64,000 bases of DNA from Welwitschia mirabilis (lineage: Eukaryota > Gnetophyta > Gnetopsida > Welwitschiales): NCBI GenBank assembly GCA_051453625.1, contig JBOZIK010000001.1:260613129-260677128 (forward strand), read 5' to 3'. How positions within the stretch are numbered: the stretch's first letter is position 1; each line of letters starts with the position of its first letter. The position numbers were made by a program, and so were the translations under genes. Positions 36,802-48,872 of the stretch are shown in pieces. The notes below the pieces were generated by a model. The model was given only the letters and a program-made list of their open reading frames with translations. It made no database searches and was not told where the DNA came from.

Positions 36802-38047
36802 TGTTGGTAAAATTTTAGTCTTGATGATTTCACTTGTCAAATGTGATGTGTCTAATCTGTAGGCAGGTAACGTTGGAGAACACCAAATTGCAAAAAGAAT
36901 CAATCCAATCAAAACCTTAAAATTTAAAGTACTCAAAAGCTTTAGTTCAAAATTCATGAAGGATTAACACAATTAACTGAAGACATCTACATATGTGAAG
37001 ATGTCTATATCAAAAATGTCTACTATATCAAAGACATGTATACTAAACTGGAATTTATCATAGTAAAAGACATCTATCATGACAAAGATGTCTATCCTAA
37101 ACCAAGGAGATGAGATAGGTGAAACATGTTAATCAAACTAAAGACATCTATGCTACTTTAACTATTGAAAATTATCTACAAAACTGAAGACGTCTATGCT
37201 GAACTAGAAGATGTAATAGAGATAAATTGCATTTTGATAAATTATCTGCATTTTAGGGAATCAAACAAGTTTTGCACCTTGGATTCATGACCACTAAGGA
37301 TTAAAGATATAATCATTTAATTTTTATTGAAATCTCGGTAGTTTGACCAAAGACATCTTTCAAAGTAAAGATGTCTAACTAATAGAGACATTTACTCTTT
37401 CAAAGACATTTATGCTAAAAATTTGTTAGGGACTAGAATGGCCATTGAATGACCAAAACTTATTCATTTCTATTCATTGCACAATGTTTAAATGTTTTCA
37501 AATGGTTATCTCCCTAGTGTAAAGGTAAGGAAGGCATCAAAAGTATAAAGGGAACAAAGAGAGAAGAAAAACAGGTTTCTCATATGATTGATTAGTAGCA
37601 CACATAAAGCTTTCAATGCTCTTGATGAAAAGGACCATCTAGTGAAGACATTGCTTGATCAGTGGCTCTTACAATAGCTACATTACTTTGATCTAAGATA
37701 CTCGTGGGTGGCAACATCAAGGGACAACTCAAGTATTCTATCAAAGTGACATCTTTTCAAGCTTATTGTTTTTTTTTAAAGATTATTTGTTAGCACTTAA
37801 ACTGTAAGGATTATCAATTTTTTAAATAAACTCATTGTAATCTAGTTTCTACTTTCATTCTTAATATCCCTTGCTAGGATTTCTAAATTATAAGGCAACC
37901 CTTGGATGAGTGTACTTCTATAACTTCTTGTGAGTATACTTTTGTTTTGATTTATTATAAATCGCTAAGGAGAAGAGATTGCTACCTTTGAGGAGCATCT
38001 CAGTTGCATGCAAGGTTGGTGATGCTCCAAAACCACTATTTTACAAG
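36802..38047 (+). repeat. 5' LTR of element E, part 1
   Basis: Starts TGTTGG at 36802. The first roughly 270 bases match 56427-56695. It contains many 'gacatct/agatgtct' motifs (36980-37400). It is broken at 38047 by the CACTA element; the last three bases (AAG, 38045-38047) are the target duplication. Together with 49058-49228 the LTR is about 1.42 kb. Confidence 0.75.
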
Positions 38048-38070
38048 CACTCCAAGAAATATAGGCTTTT
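38048..38070 (+). repeat. Left terminal inverted repeat of CACTA element
   Basis: Begins CACTCCAAGAAAT, close to the plant consensus CACTACAAGAAA, and pairs with 48868-48890. Confidence 0.9.
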
Positions 38071-38293
38071 AAGGGGTTTTGAAAACACCTTAAAAGGCCT
38101 TAAAAAAACACCTTAAACGTTTTTAAGGCATTTCTTCCCAAAACACCTTAGGCTTTTAAGGTGTTTCTGAGGCGTTTTAGTTTTAATAAAAATGCCTTAA
38201 AAGGTCTTTTAAGGCATTTTTCAAAGAAGTGCCTCAAAAGCCTTTTAAAGCATTTTATCAAACAAACACCATGAAAGGTGCAACTTAGGGGAT
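38071..38293. repeat. Left subterminal repeats of CACTA element
   Basis: Repeated and inverted copies of a motif near CACCTTAAAAGG / CCTTTTAAGGTG, at least six in about 200 bases, partly as hairpins. In CACTA elements such subterminal repeats bind the element's TNPA-like protein. Runs into a gap. Confidence 0.8.
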
Positions 38294-39199
38294 NNNNNNN
38301 NNNNNNNNNNNNNNNNNNNNNNNNNNNNNNNNNNNNNNNNNNNNNNNNNNNNNNNNNNNNNNNNNNNNNNNNNNNNNNNNNNNNNNNNNNNNNNNNNNNN
38401 NNNNNNNNNNNNNNNNNNNNNNNNNNNNNNNNNNNNNNNNNNNNNNNNNNNNNNNNNNNNNNNNNNNNNNNNNNNNNNNNNNNNNNNNNNNNNNNNNNNN
38501 NNNNNNNNNNNNNNNNNNNNNNNNNNNNNNNNNNNNNNNNNNNNNNNNNNNNNNNNNNNNNNNNNNNNNNNNNNNNNNNNNNNNNNNNNNNNNNNNNNNN
38601 NNNNNNNNNNNNNNNNNNNNNNNNNNNNNNNNNNNNNNNNNNNNNNNNNNNNNNNNNNNNNNNNNNNNNNNNNNNNNNNNNNNNNNNNNNNNNNNNNNNN
38701 NNNNNNNNNNNNNNNNNNNNNNNNNNNNNNNNNNNNNNNNNNNNNNNNNNNNNNNNNNNNNNNNNNNNNNNNNNNNNNNNNNNNNNNNNNNNNNNNNNNN
38801 NNNNNNNNNNNNNNNNNNNNNNNNNNNNNNNNNNNNNNNNNNNNNNNNNNNNNNNNNNNNNNNNNNNNNNNNNNNNNNNNNNNNNNNNNNNNNNNNNNNN
38901 NNNNNNNNNNNNNNNNNNNNNNNNNNNNNNNNNNNNNNNNNNNNNNNNNNNNNNNNNNNNNNNNNNNNNNNNNNNNNNNNNNNNNNNNNNNNNNNNNNNN
39001 NNNNNNNNNNNNNNNNNNNNNNNNNNNNNNNNNNNNNNNNNNNNNNNNNNNNNNNNNNNNNNNNNNNNNNNNNNNNNNNNNNNNNNNNNNNNNNNNNNNN
39101 NNNNNNNNNNNNNNNNNNNNNNNNNNNNNNNNNNNNNNNNNNNNNNNNNNNNNNNNNNNNNNNNNNNNNNNNNNNNNNNNNNNNNNNNNNNNNNNNNNN
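38294..39199. other. Assembly gap, 906 N, inside CACTA element
   Basis: Hides the region next to the left subterminal repeats and the downstream continuation of the importin-alpha fragment. Confidence 0.99.
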
Positions 39200-39239
39200 T
39201 TTTTGGCTTTCATTCAACTTAGACAGTTCAGGTTACATT

Positions 39240-39610
39240 CACAACATAAAAGGATTTTAATACCTATTCTAAAACATGTTCATCAAGAGAGCTAAGAAGA
39301 TCAATAAATAGAGGCAAATCTTCATTATCTACCACTACCTTTATTTGAGATGTAGTTCCCCACACTATGTTTATCAAAGCCTAGGCTGCTTCATACTGCA
39401 ACAAATTTAATTTAAAACCAAATAAAACTCCCTTTAATTTCTTGAACATAAATCCATCCATTATGTATCCTTCAAATAGCAATGTAATCTTTATTACTTA
39501 GAGTCTGGGAGCATCTTTTCTAGTTAATAATTGCAGAAGCCAAGGCACTGTGTTGGCCTCGATCACTTTCTCAATATAGTCCTTATAATCTAGCCATAAA
39601 GAAACGTAAA
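39240..39610 (-). pseudogene. Captured importin-alpha (karyopherin alpha) ARM-repeat fragment with intron
   Basis: Importin-alpha binds nuclear localisation signals on cargo through armadillo repeats. On the minus strand, exon 39610-39498 reads DYIEKVIEANTVPWLLQLLTRKDAPRL and ends in a TAA where plant proteins have Gln. Exon from 39395 continues YEAA-ALINIVWGTTSQIK, then VVVDNEDLPLFIDLLSSLDEHVLE. This mirrors the plant pattern PQLQ-FEAAWALTNIASGTS...VPIFVKLLSS. The exons are separated by a 102-bp stretch (39497-39396) that begins GT and ends AG, just at the LQ/FEAAW junction. Retained intron means capture at the DNA level. Only about two ARM repeats remain, with stops; non-functional. Confidence 0.85.
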
Positions 39611-40094
39611 TTTTCTTAAAATAATGTTTAGAAAGAAGGGAAAATACCATAATTTAAAGAAACTTAGACTTTTTTGTATTAGAAATAATATTTCTAAGAA
39701 ATCTACTACTGTTTCTTTCTTATTATCGGCTCTAGAGCTTAGTAGAAGGGCCATGGAAGGTATTTCTTAATCGATTCAAAGTAGATATGCAAAAACAAGT
39801 TAGTTATCATAAAAATTAACATGAAAATTTGAGGAGGAGATGATAATTAGACTTCTTCTAGAGATTCTTATAGCTATTGTAGCATAACACTACCAATTCC
39901 ATAGGGTTTGCATATCATCTACTGCATACATAATGCCAAAGAATATAGATTAATAACAAAAGAAATCTAATCTATTTGGAATAGATGTAGAAGAATGCAA
40001 CAATATCAATCAGCCAAACATCATTACATTATTCACATGATAGCTTCATGTATATTTTTGAAGCCATAAAATTAAAGTATCCTCTCCTTTTGTA

Positions 40095-40610
40095 TGTTTT
40101 ACCTAGTAGGAGACAACATCTGTGTTTCCTTTTCTTCCACTATTCTTCTGCTTAGCCTTACAAGCAAGGCAGTCCTTCATGGTATGTCACTTCTTATAAA
40201 ACTAACACTCCAAATTTCACACATAGCAGAGACCTCGTTTTTACTTCTTCCTTTTCTTTTATCATCATTATTGGACTTTCATTAATCATCTACTAAAACT
40301 ATGCTACTAGAGGCTTGCAATTCTAATAATCTCCTTTCTGCATTCTAAAGGATAGGTATGACATTATCAAAGGAGACATTGCTAATGATCCCAGGGGTGG
40401 TAATGATGGTTATGTCATAGCCAATGATTTAAGAAGAGAGTTGAAGGCAATATAATACTTTATAGTTTCACTTAGGAAAACAATGTACTCCTCCATATTG
40501 ACAAATGCAGCCATCATCTCATTTAAATGGTGTTATAACAAAGTCCCTTCATCTTTGCATTGAAGATCTTCTGCTATATGTGAAACTAGTTTAAGCCCAG
40601 ATACTTTACT
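40095..40610 (-). pseudogene. copia gag (UBN2-type) fragment with zinc knuckle inside CACTA element
   Basis: Minus strand: EGTLL-HHLNEMMAAFVNMEEYIVFLSETIK, FNSLLKSLAM (compare the usual HLNEF...LP-SY of UBN2 Gag), then DNVIPIL-NAERRLLELQASSS and a decayed knuckle region around HTMKDCLACKAKQKNSGRKGN. Frame changes between the pieces. The part 40361-40610 lies in the direct repeat that recurs at 42147-42396, so the core Gag piece is present twice. Confidence 0.6.
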
Positions 40611-40899
40611 AAACATGTTCATCATCTTTACATGTACATATGATTACTTAAGATCTAATATACATGTATGTGTATTATGCATGTTTGCCAACTCAAATCA
40701 ATAGAAGAGTTAGTAAGATCACTCACAAATAGAAGCATAACTCATCAAAAGATTTGCTAAAAACACATTTTAAAATGAAAGTGCTAAATAACATTTATAT
40801 TATTCACTTTTTAGACTTCTTAAGATTATAAACTACAATCCAAAATTAAACATTAGAATTTTAAAGGAAGTTGTCTCATAATCCAGAAATATGCCAGAT
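40361..40899. repeat. Direct repeat R1 (0.54 kb) flanking the captured GDSL gene
   Basis: Pairs with 42147-42685 in the same orientation with high similarity (mostly transitions) over 539 bases, from acattatcaaagga to atatgccagat. It ends where GDSL exon sequence begins. Confidence 0.95.
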
Positions 40900-41910
40900 T
40901 ATTGTCTATGTATACTAAAGTGGCACTAATAAGAGCCTTGTCGAGTTGAGACACAAGGCCTTTCAGGGCATCATTGAAAGTCTCCACGATTTTGTTTATA
41001 CTTTCTACACACTACCTATTAGACCTTCTCATTGCCAATTGCTATGGAATGCATCCTAAAGAAGCCATTGCAGACACTGCCATCTTCCTTACTCCTAAAC
41101 TATACAATGCTTGCACTTCCGCTTTATCCAATTAAACAAAACAATTAAAATTAAAATAAAGTAAATCAAAATTATATATAATACAATAAACGTAACATTA
41201 ATATGAGGTAACTATGATTACCGTTAAAATTAAAATAAAGTAAAGTTTAAGCTAGGAAAAAGATTTCTGATTAACAAAATGTTGGATAGTAGGCTTAGTT
41301 ATAATAAGTAAGTGAAACAAAATATCTAGAGAAAATGCTTGGTCAAAGTCCAAACACTAAACCCTAAACCCTAGAAAATAAGTAGAGCTCTCTTTTCCTA
41401 TACATTCTTTAGGTGACTGCTAGTTCTTATTCTACTACTCAGACTAAGATGCTTGTTGTACTTAGAAATAAGAAAATCGTTGAAATTATAAGGTGAATAC
41501 TATCTTGCTATTGAGAAGAAAAATGAATTCAAATAGTTGTTTATGTAGTCATTGCTTCCAAATTCCAAGGTAAATATTGCTTTGATAGAAAACTCTTGGA
41601 ATTCTTCTTGGCCTTCCAGCTAAGCTTTTGATTGGTTCACAATGGTCTAGAAATTAGCCACCTAGTGCCTGAATGAAATCTTGCTTTCTTGCTAAACAAA
41701 AATGCTAATTCACTTAATCCATTAAAAGTGTTAGCATGAAAAACAATCAAGCATTCTGTAAGAGCAATCAAAATATTACTACATAGTTGAAACTAGTGTC
41801 ATCCAAAATCCCACCTGTAGTAGAAGCATAGTTCACACCTTTCATTATATTGGATTGTAATGCAAATGGATCCAAATATGCAAGAATCAATGATAAACCT
41901 AAAAACTGAC

Positions 41911-41986
41911 CTGCGTGACACAAAAAATTATAGCAGACATGATTTAGAAGAGCCAAAAACAAATAGAAAAGAATAAGAAGAGGAAC
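41911..41986 (-). other. Intron 1 of the captured GDSL gene (GT-AG, 76 bp)
   Basis: On the minus strand the exon ends gattttctag, the intron runs gttcct...cacgcag, and the next exon starts gtcagttttta. Removal joins DFL-G-QFLGL exactly as in GDSL proteins. Confidence 0.85.
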
Positions 41987-42029
41987 CTAGAAAATCCACC
42001 ACTATTTTGCTATTGCAGAAATGTCCAGT

Positions 42030-42049
42030 TGGTCNNNNNNNNNNTGGTC
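42030..42049. other. 10-N gap hiding a 5-bp contig overlap in GDSL exon 1
   Basis: tggtc precedes and tggtc follows the ten N. Collapsing them keeps the GDSL frame (DFPFRPTGHF), which shows no sequence is missing. Confidence 0.75.
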
Positions 42050-42146
42050 TAAAAGGAAAATCTATTTCATAAGTAGGAAAATTTGATCTTTCTAGGGACG
42101 TACATAGTTGTTGTTTTCATCATCACTTAAGGAATCTCCAAACATT

Positions 42147-42685
42147 ACATTACCAAAGGAGATAGTGCTAATGCTCCCAGAGGTGGTAATGCGGATTATG
42201 TCATAGCCAATGATTTAGGAAGAGAGTTGAAGGTAGTATAACACTTTATAGTTTCACTTATGAGAACCATGTACTCGTTTAGATTGACAAATGTAGCCAT
42301 CATCTCATTTAAATGGTGTTATATCAAAGTTCCTTCATCTTGGCATTGAAGACCTTCTGCTACATGTAAAACTAGTTTGAGCACAAATACTTTACTGAAC
42401 ATGTTCATCATCTTTACATGTACATATGATTACTTAGAACTCAATATACATGTATATGTATTACGCATGTTTGCCAGCTCAAATCAATAGAAGATTTAGT
42501 GAGATCACTCATAAACAGAAGTACAAATCATCAAAATATTTACTAAAAATACATTTTAAAATGAAAGTACTAAATAACATTTTGATTATTCACTTTTTAG
42601 AGTTCTTAAGATTATAAACTACAATCCGAAATTGAACATCATAATTTTAAAAGGAGGTATCTTATAATCTAGAAATATGCTAGAT
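42147..42685. repeat. Direct repeat R2 (0.54 kb) with copia gag piece
   Basis: Second copy of R1. Its minus strand repeats the Gag wording HHLNEMMATFVNLNEYMVLISETIK and FNSLPKSLAM (42396-42150). It begins right beside the first visible GDSL codons. Confidence 0.95.
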
Positions 42686-45600
42686 CAAATTACAATGTCA
42701 TGTATTCATTGTAACCTTTAATTACAATGCTAAACTTTATGATAATTCAAACACAAGCATCCAATTCCTCAAATTTTTCTTTACAATTTCTATATGGAAT
42801 CAAAATTAGATTTCAATAATGAAATGGATAAAGATATCATAGATTATTTCCTTGGCTTACATCTAAGAAGGTAATTTGACTAGAACTGTGTTGATTAGAA
42901 GAAATAAATGTTACTTTGACATGTTTTCTTTATGGTTATTACATGAAGAACATGTATCACATTCTTGAGAATTCTAATTATGCTAGAACATCATCCGTAT
43001 TTAAGATTTGATGATCCAGTAGGCTATTTGATTAAGGAAAAGAACTAAAGTATAGCTAAGATAGAACTTTAATAATTTATGTAAAACCTAAATTATAATA
43101 ACATTTCTAATCAAATAAAAAGCTCTAAAATAAAGGCTAGAGCAATGTGTGATCATAGCTATAAAAAAAATCTTCACTATAAAGATAAGTTCTCTGGGCT
43201 TAACAAGCCAAAACCTACATCCCATAAAGAAGCACAGTGTCTTTCTCACTATCGATTAAGATAAAAAAAAGTTTGGAATAGTAACANNNNNNNTAGGAGC
43301 TCCCAACCCTAGCCTCTTTCATGAGGTTATTAAAAGTTCTAATAAAAATAATAAAATTATCAAATGGGAGAATCTCCACTAAGTTTGTTTTTGAGGTTGT
43401 TTAGGATCTGAAGTATGGTAAGTCTGTGATTCAAAGCATGCACTATGTAAAGGAGAAGAAATTACCACAATTAGCATTTATAAGGGTTCAAAAATCAATA
43501 GAAAAACCATTCAAGCATATCTCATAGAGAAAATAAAAAGCATTAATAAACCTTTCTAAAAAGTGATAATTGTTTTTATAAAGGGGGAAAAACACATGAA
43601 AAGTTAACAATTGACCATTTTCTATTTGCTTGACAAAATAATGTTAAGTTACAAAGTTACAAATAAAGGAACTTTTTATAAAATAAAATGTATTATTTGA
43701 TTCATAAATGTAGCACAATGCAAATAACTTGGATTGTATCATTTAGGAGGGAAACTAATCCACTAAAATAAGAAATTAGTCCATCTAAACATCCTTTTAA
43801 CTTTTAACACATTCTTTAATCTTTATAACTAAATGCTGAGATGCCATAAATGAAATCCAAAAAAGCTTAAAACTTGAGAACTAAAGGTTAACATAATATG
43901 ATATTCAAGAAAGATGGACTCCCAGTAAATCTATAACCTAGCAAAGCTAATTTATGTGGGTTCTAAATTTAACCAAATGAAGGTTATTTCAAAGGTCTAA
44001 AAGCTTGCTATAAGAATAAATGAGATAAACTAGGAATAGGATACAAGAGTTTTCATTCACTTATACAAGAGTATCATGTGTGCCATAATGATCATCAAAT
44101 TCGGTGGTAAAGAGAAAACTAAGAAAAAGGAATAATGTAAGGAGGTAAACAGGACACATGTGATTCTACATGATGTAAGAAATTACATTTTGGTTTTAAT
44201 TATTAGCTCAAAATTAAAATATGTACCATGAATAATTTATTTTAAAATGATAAACTTTTATTTTAGAAATTAAAATATCCAATAGATAATTTTGAATATA
44301 GAACATCTTACTTTTTAAAAAAGTAAAATTTTAGGCATACGTCATCAAGATAATATACATCAAGCTCCTTATAATCATCCATATTTTCAAAATGAAATTC
44401 AAATATGCTATTATTTTGATCATCCTCTTCATTGTATTTATCATTCTCATCTATAAAGTTTTAAAAATAAGGTAAAACTAAGAAACTACTGGCTAAATCA
44501 CCTAACAACTTAAATGAGAAAACCTAGTGCTTGACTAATAATCTAAAGTAGTGATAATTATAGCCTAAGCATGGAAGGAATACACTACAAAATCATATTT
44601 GTTCTAGCATGAAAACTTATAAAATAAAACTATATATGGTGAATCCTATTGCTAGATTATAATTCAAAATGGTTAGACAATGTTTATGCAAACAAAAGAA
44701 AATTAGAAGATTTTCTCTTCATGAACTTTATATTATAAGAAGTACATAGATCATAGAAAATTACTTTCTAAAGAAAATGTGCTTGATCCATATCTTTTAC
44801 TTGGAATAGGGATCTGTAGATACAAAGCTGAAAGTAGTAAGGATCCTTTGTTACTTAGGGGAAAAAAGTGTACTGTTCTCTTATGTAGGTGACTAGCAAA
44901 GTCAATTTCTCAATCAAGTCAATTGTTTTACAACTTGAAGTAAATATAAAAATGTAGGAAAAACTATACACATCTAATAAAGTAATTTGTTTTTTTCTTA
45001 GGAAATGAATTGCCTCTACTAATATCACACAGTTAATTTTTAACCTACTTATCATTTCAAATTAAATTAGTACATTAGCTATTAATCAATTATTATTCTC
45101 TTTTTAAGAAATCCTTTGAGAAATCTTCTTTATGAGAAATATCTTTTCTTTCTAAGAAATCTTCTTTGGATAGTTAGAAAAGCTATGTTATCATCTTCAT
45201 CTTCATGGGTTATTCTAGATGGACATCCACTCTCAAACCATTGAAAACAAAAATAAAATAATAAGATAAATACATTATTGTGATTTAATACTCTAGGTTG
45301 ATATCCACTCTTAAACTAGTTTCAACGTTTAAGCTACTAGTTTATTGTTTTTTGTAACTGTTTGTTCATATCCGAAAAATGGCTTGTTTTCTATATTAAT
45401 CTTAATTTCTATTTTATCTAGTTTCTCTCCTATAATTTCTTTTATAATATTTAAGTCATTTAGTGTATTATAATATGTAAGTTTTGGATGACAGAACCCA
45501 TAGAAGAATCTTTCATTTTCTTAGAGAAATTCCTAACAAGATTTAGGGGATTTTAAGCATGAATTAGTTATTATTTGAATCCCAAACAACTTGAAAAACT

Positions 45601-48600
45601 TAAGGGACTAGAAAATTTAGCACTATCCATGAATGAATGCTTGTTTCCACTAAGAACAAAACACCCATGAGTTCTCATAGACTAATGTTTTGAACTTGAT
45701 CTAATTATGTGATGCTCTGTAATAACTTTCCTATGATTATGATGCCAAAGCCCTTTTATGATATCTATCTCCCTTCATGAAAGATCAAAATTTCCTTTAA
45801 CACATCCACTAATAGGCCTTAACTTAATGTTTGAAAAAGGAGGACTTGCTACAATAGGTAAGCTCTCTCCCTTACTTGAATCCACACATCTTGGACTACT
45901 GTCATTTGGTTTAAGCTTTTACTACCAATTTTATTTGAGTAGCCAAACATTAAGCTATTTGACTCCAAAGGAGAATCACATGAATCATTTTTAGTTGAGT
46001 CACTTTCTCTTGTTTCAAATAAATGATAATTAGCTAGTGATCTTACTAAACATGGTATTAGTTATCCAGGACACTTCATGACATCTACTATTAACTCTAT
46101 GGAATTCAGTAAAACTAGAACAAACATGTGTTTACAAAAATTTAAATAAGTGATCCCTATGATTATAAACCTATCAAAAGTTTACTGCTCAGTCCTATAG
46201 CATTAGAAAGGACTTTGAACAAATATACTCAAGGCCTACATGATTTATTCTTCATCTATCCTAAAAAAATCACTTCTTGATTTTCTAAAAATGAGGAAAT
46301 TTCTTTTGCTAAAAGCTTAGAAGGTTCTGCTTCCATATGAGATCCTCCATAGAATTTGCAAACTTGTTTAGCAATTTTTTTTAATTGCCAATGTTGGATT
46401 TGAACTCAAAACCTTCACTAATGCTATGGTGTATTATTTTAATTTTTCCACCTACTTGTCCTTCTCTTTAACTTTTGGTCTGAAATCATGGAGTAGAAGT
46501 AATTCAAAATTTTGCAAGCGTACTCTCTAGTTTCCCAGAGAATTTATGTTGCCCACCTAGCTAAGACCTCTATTACAACTTGGCTAAAGAAAACATGCTT
46601 GCCTTTCATGTTTTGTATAGAAGTCTACATAGAATGTTGCTTTTAAATCAAATTATTAAAATGAATTTCTAGAAACATTGTCAACTTAGAATTAGTGAAC
46701 TATGTTTTTATGTTGTTGAATACATACAATTGCAGCTAAAATGGTTCCATTTTTCATGTTGTTTACTAGAGGACCTATTGGATTAGGAAAATAATGGCAA
46801 TTATTTTTGCTTTTATACTTGACTTTATTGATGTTTTTATTTTCTATTTATTGTAAATACAAGTCTAAAATGAATGGCATATAGCTTATTAATTATTATA
46901 AATAATTAGAGTTGCTAAATAAGCATGTTAATCTTATGAACCACATGATTATTTTTATCAGAATAGATATAGAAATAAGTTTTATTTGTAATGTTTCAAA
47001 GATACGCAACCATTTTGAAAGGAATTTTATACCCTTTGTTGTCTAATATCTAAATAGTAATTAATGGAAGTAAAAAATGATAAAACTATAGATCAAGAAC
47101 CAGCATAAAATAAGTTACATAAATCATATTATTTTTATCCTTTTCAACATTTAGTAGAGTTCTAGAGTAGTAAGCTATAATTGCTGTATTTTTTATTATA
47201 TTATATGACATTAAAATAGAAGAATGCAAATAGCATGAAATACAAAATGAAGTTGGCATAATGAAGTGATAAAATGGCTTTTGTGAGGGAGATCAAACAT
47301 TGATTTCATCACTTGATTTCAACTAATTCATATGATATTTTCTTGCTTAGTGAACAATACTTCTTATTCAATCTTTGATGTTTTCAATTTCTNNNNNNNN
47401 NNNNNNNNNNNNNNNNNNNNNNNNNNNNNNNNNNNNNNNNNNNNNNNNNNNNNNNNNNNNNNNNNNNNNNNNNNNNNNNNNNNNNNNNNNNNNNNNNNNN
47501 NNNNNNNNNNNNNNNNNNNNNNNNNNNNNNNNNNNNNNNNNNNNNNNNNNNNNNNNNNNNNNNNNNNNNNNNNNNNNNNNNNNNNNNNNNNNNNNNNNNN
47601 NNNNNNNNNNNNNNNNNNNNNNNNNNNNNNNNNNNNNNNNNNNNNNNNNNNNNNNNNNNNNNNNNNNNNNNNNNNNNNNNNNNNNNNNNNNNNNNNNNNN
47701 NNNNNNNNNNNNNNNNNNNNNTGCTTAGTGAACAATACTTCTTATTCAATCTTTGATGTTTTCAATTTCTAGTAGTGAACCTCAAATGTTTCCTTAGAAA
47801 TATCTCTATTAAATGGTATCATGTTATGAAAAACCCTAGTCATAAAAGGAAATTAAATAAATGCAAAAATTATTAGAGGTTACCTAATAAATTTTTGTTC
47901 TTTGAGCCCATGAGTACAGACTGATTCCCATCAAAGGAGGACACTATGATAGGAGTTTACAATGTCATGACCTATAAAGAGAAGTTGATAAAACATTCAA
48001 AGTTATGTACATGACATTTATTATATCAAAAACAAGAACATCTCACCAAATGATGAAATATTCTACAGATCAAACTGCCTTAACCGATCCATTATGAAGA
48101 TCTTTTAGTACTTTTGGATTTGGAAACTAGAGTGCCAACGAAGATCTAGCAATAATTTTCTTCTAATTTCTGAAACTTAGATGTAGATATTTATTAAAAT
48201 TTTAAAAGAAACATCAAAATTTTTAGCTAGAAATTTTACAGAAAACAACTGGCAACAAATATGACAATGATAATTATAACCTTTAACCTTTAATACCTGC
48301 CTACAAATGATGGTTTTCAAAGGTCGATCATCGATGATACTGAAATTACAGGTAGCATCTTTAAAAATGCTAGTGCAACCATCATACTTTTAAATCTTAT
48401 TTTCTACATTATAGTTTTGGAAAATATTTTTAAATGTCTAGTTAGCCGGATCTTCTTCAAATTCTCAGCCTGACATCTAATGCTCCCTTGTCTTGAGTCT
48501 CGTGTAAGTTTTCATGTGATTGTGATTGTCATGAGATTTTGCTAATATTTTCTTCAATTTGCAAGACGTGCTTATCCATGCACACCGAGCTATAGTTTTA

Positions 48601-48664
48601 GGCAAATGAAATGCATGAAGTAAAACTAAAATATGAAAAATGAAAGAGAATGATTCTTTTTTTT
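42686..48664. other. Interior of CACTA element, no recognisable gene
   Basis: About 6 kb of AT-rich sequence with scattered short frames on both strands, none matching a protein I know and no transposase. Gaps at 43287-43293 (7 N) and 47393-47721 (329 N). A short degenerate repeat of 'agaaatcttcttt' lies at 45104-45170. Two related phrases with 'catccactct' lie at about 45220 and 45302. Further captured fragments may be too decayed to read. Confidence 0.5.
47344..47770. repeat. Gap flanked by identical 49-bp copies (assembly overlap)
   Basis: 47344-47392 and 47722-47770 are identical and abut the 329-N gap on either side. Unmerged contig overlap is the simplest reading. Confidence 0.9.
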
Positions 48665-48681
48665 ATAAAGCAAGTAAACTA

Positions 48682-48872
48682 TTTAAGGCATTTATTACAA
48701 TAAACACCTTAAAAACTAGGATTTTTCATGAGTTCTTTTTAAGGCTTTTATTTTAAACAAATGTCTTAAAAGGGATTTTGAATGGATTTTAAGACGTTTG
48801 TTTAAACAAACACCTTAAAAAAGTTTTTGTCAGCTATACTTAAGGCGCTTATTAAAATAAACAACTTAAAAG
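48682..48872. repeat. Right subterminal palindromes of CACTA element (four, ~50-bp spacing)
   Basis: Four inverted repeats of the form TTAAGGCGTTTRTT...AACAAACACCTTAA lie at about 48682-48714, 48737-48772, 48787-48820 and 48839-48872. The third is nearly a perfect hairpin. Regular spacing near 50 bp suggests ordered protein-binding sites for a transposase accessory protein. Confidence 0.8.

Larger units (their letters stand above)
40903..42145 (-). pseudogene. Captured GDSL esterase/lipase gene fragment, four exons
   Basis: Plant GDSL enzymes are secreted Ser hydrolases acting on esters. Minus strand exon 1 (42145-41987): MFGDSLSDDENNNYVR (block I, nucleophile Ser), a one-base frameshift, RSNFPTYEIDFPFRPTGHF, VVDFL. 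A 76-bp GT-AG intron (41986-41911) splits a Gly codon. Exon 2 (41910 to about 41785): QFLGLSLILAYLDPFA, IMKGVNYASTTGGILDDT (block II). Exon 3 (about 41676-41435): VANF, FGSNDYINNYL (block III). Exon 4 (41133-40903): ALYSLGVRKMAVSAMASLGCIP, CVESINKIVETFNDAL. The signal peptide and the final DxxH block are missing; stops and a frameshift make it a pseudogene. Flanked by direct repeats R1 and R2. Confidence 0.93.

Noticed and set aside
38245-39222. Three open frames of over 300 codons at the 906-N gap
   Set aside because: They consist almost wholly of N; only a handful of real codons at the edges. The same applies to frames across the gaps at 9396, 47393, 51915 and 58191.
46385-46440. tRNA-like B-box phrase 'ggatttgaactcaaaa' as a SINE or tRNA gene
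   Set aside because: No matching A box, no cloverleaf and no A-tail; a chance resemblance.
42686-48664. CACTA transposase (TNP2/TNPD) gene
   Set aside because: Looked for on both strands by eye; no recognisable transposase wording, so none is claimed.
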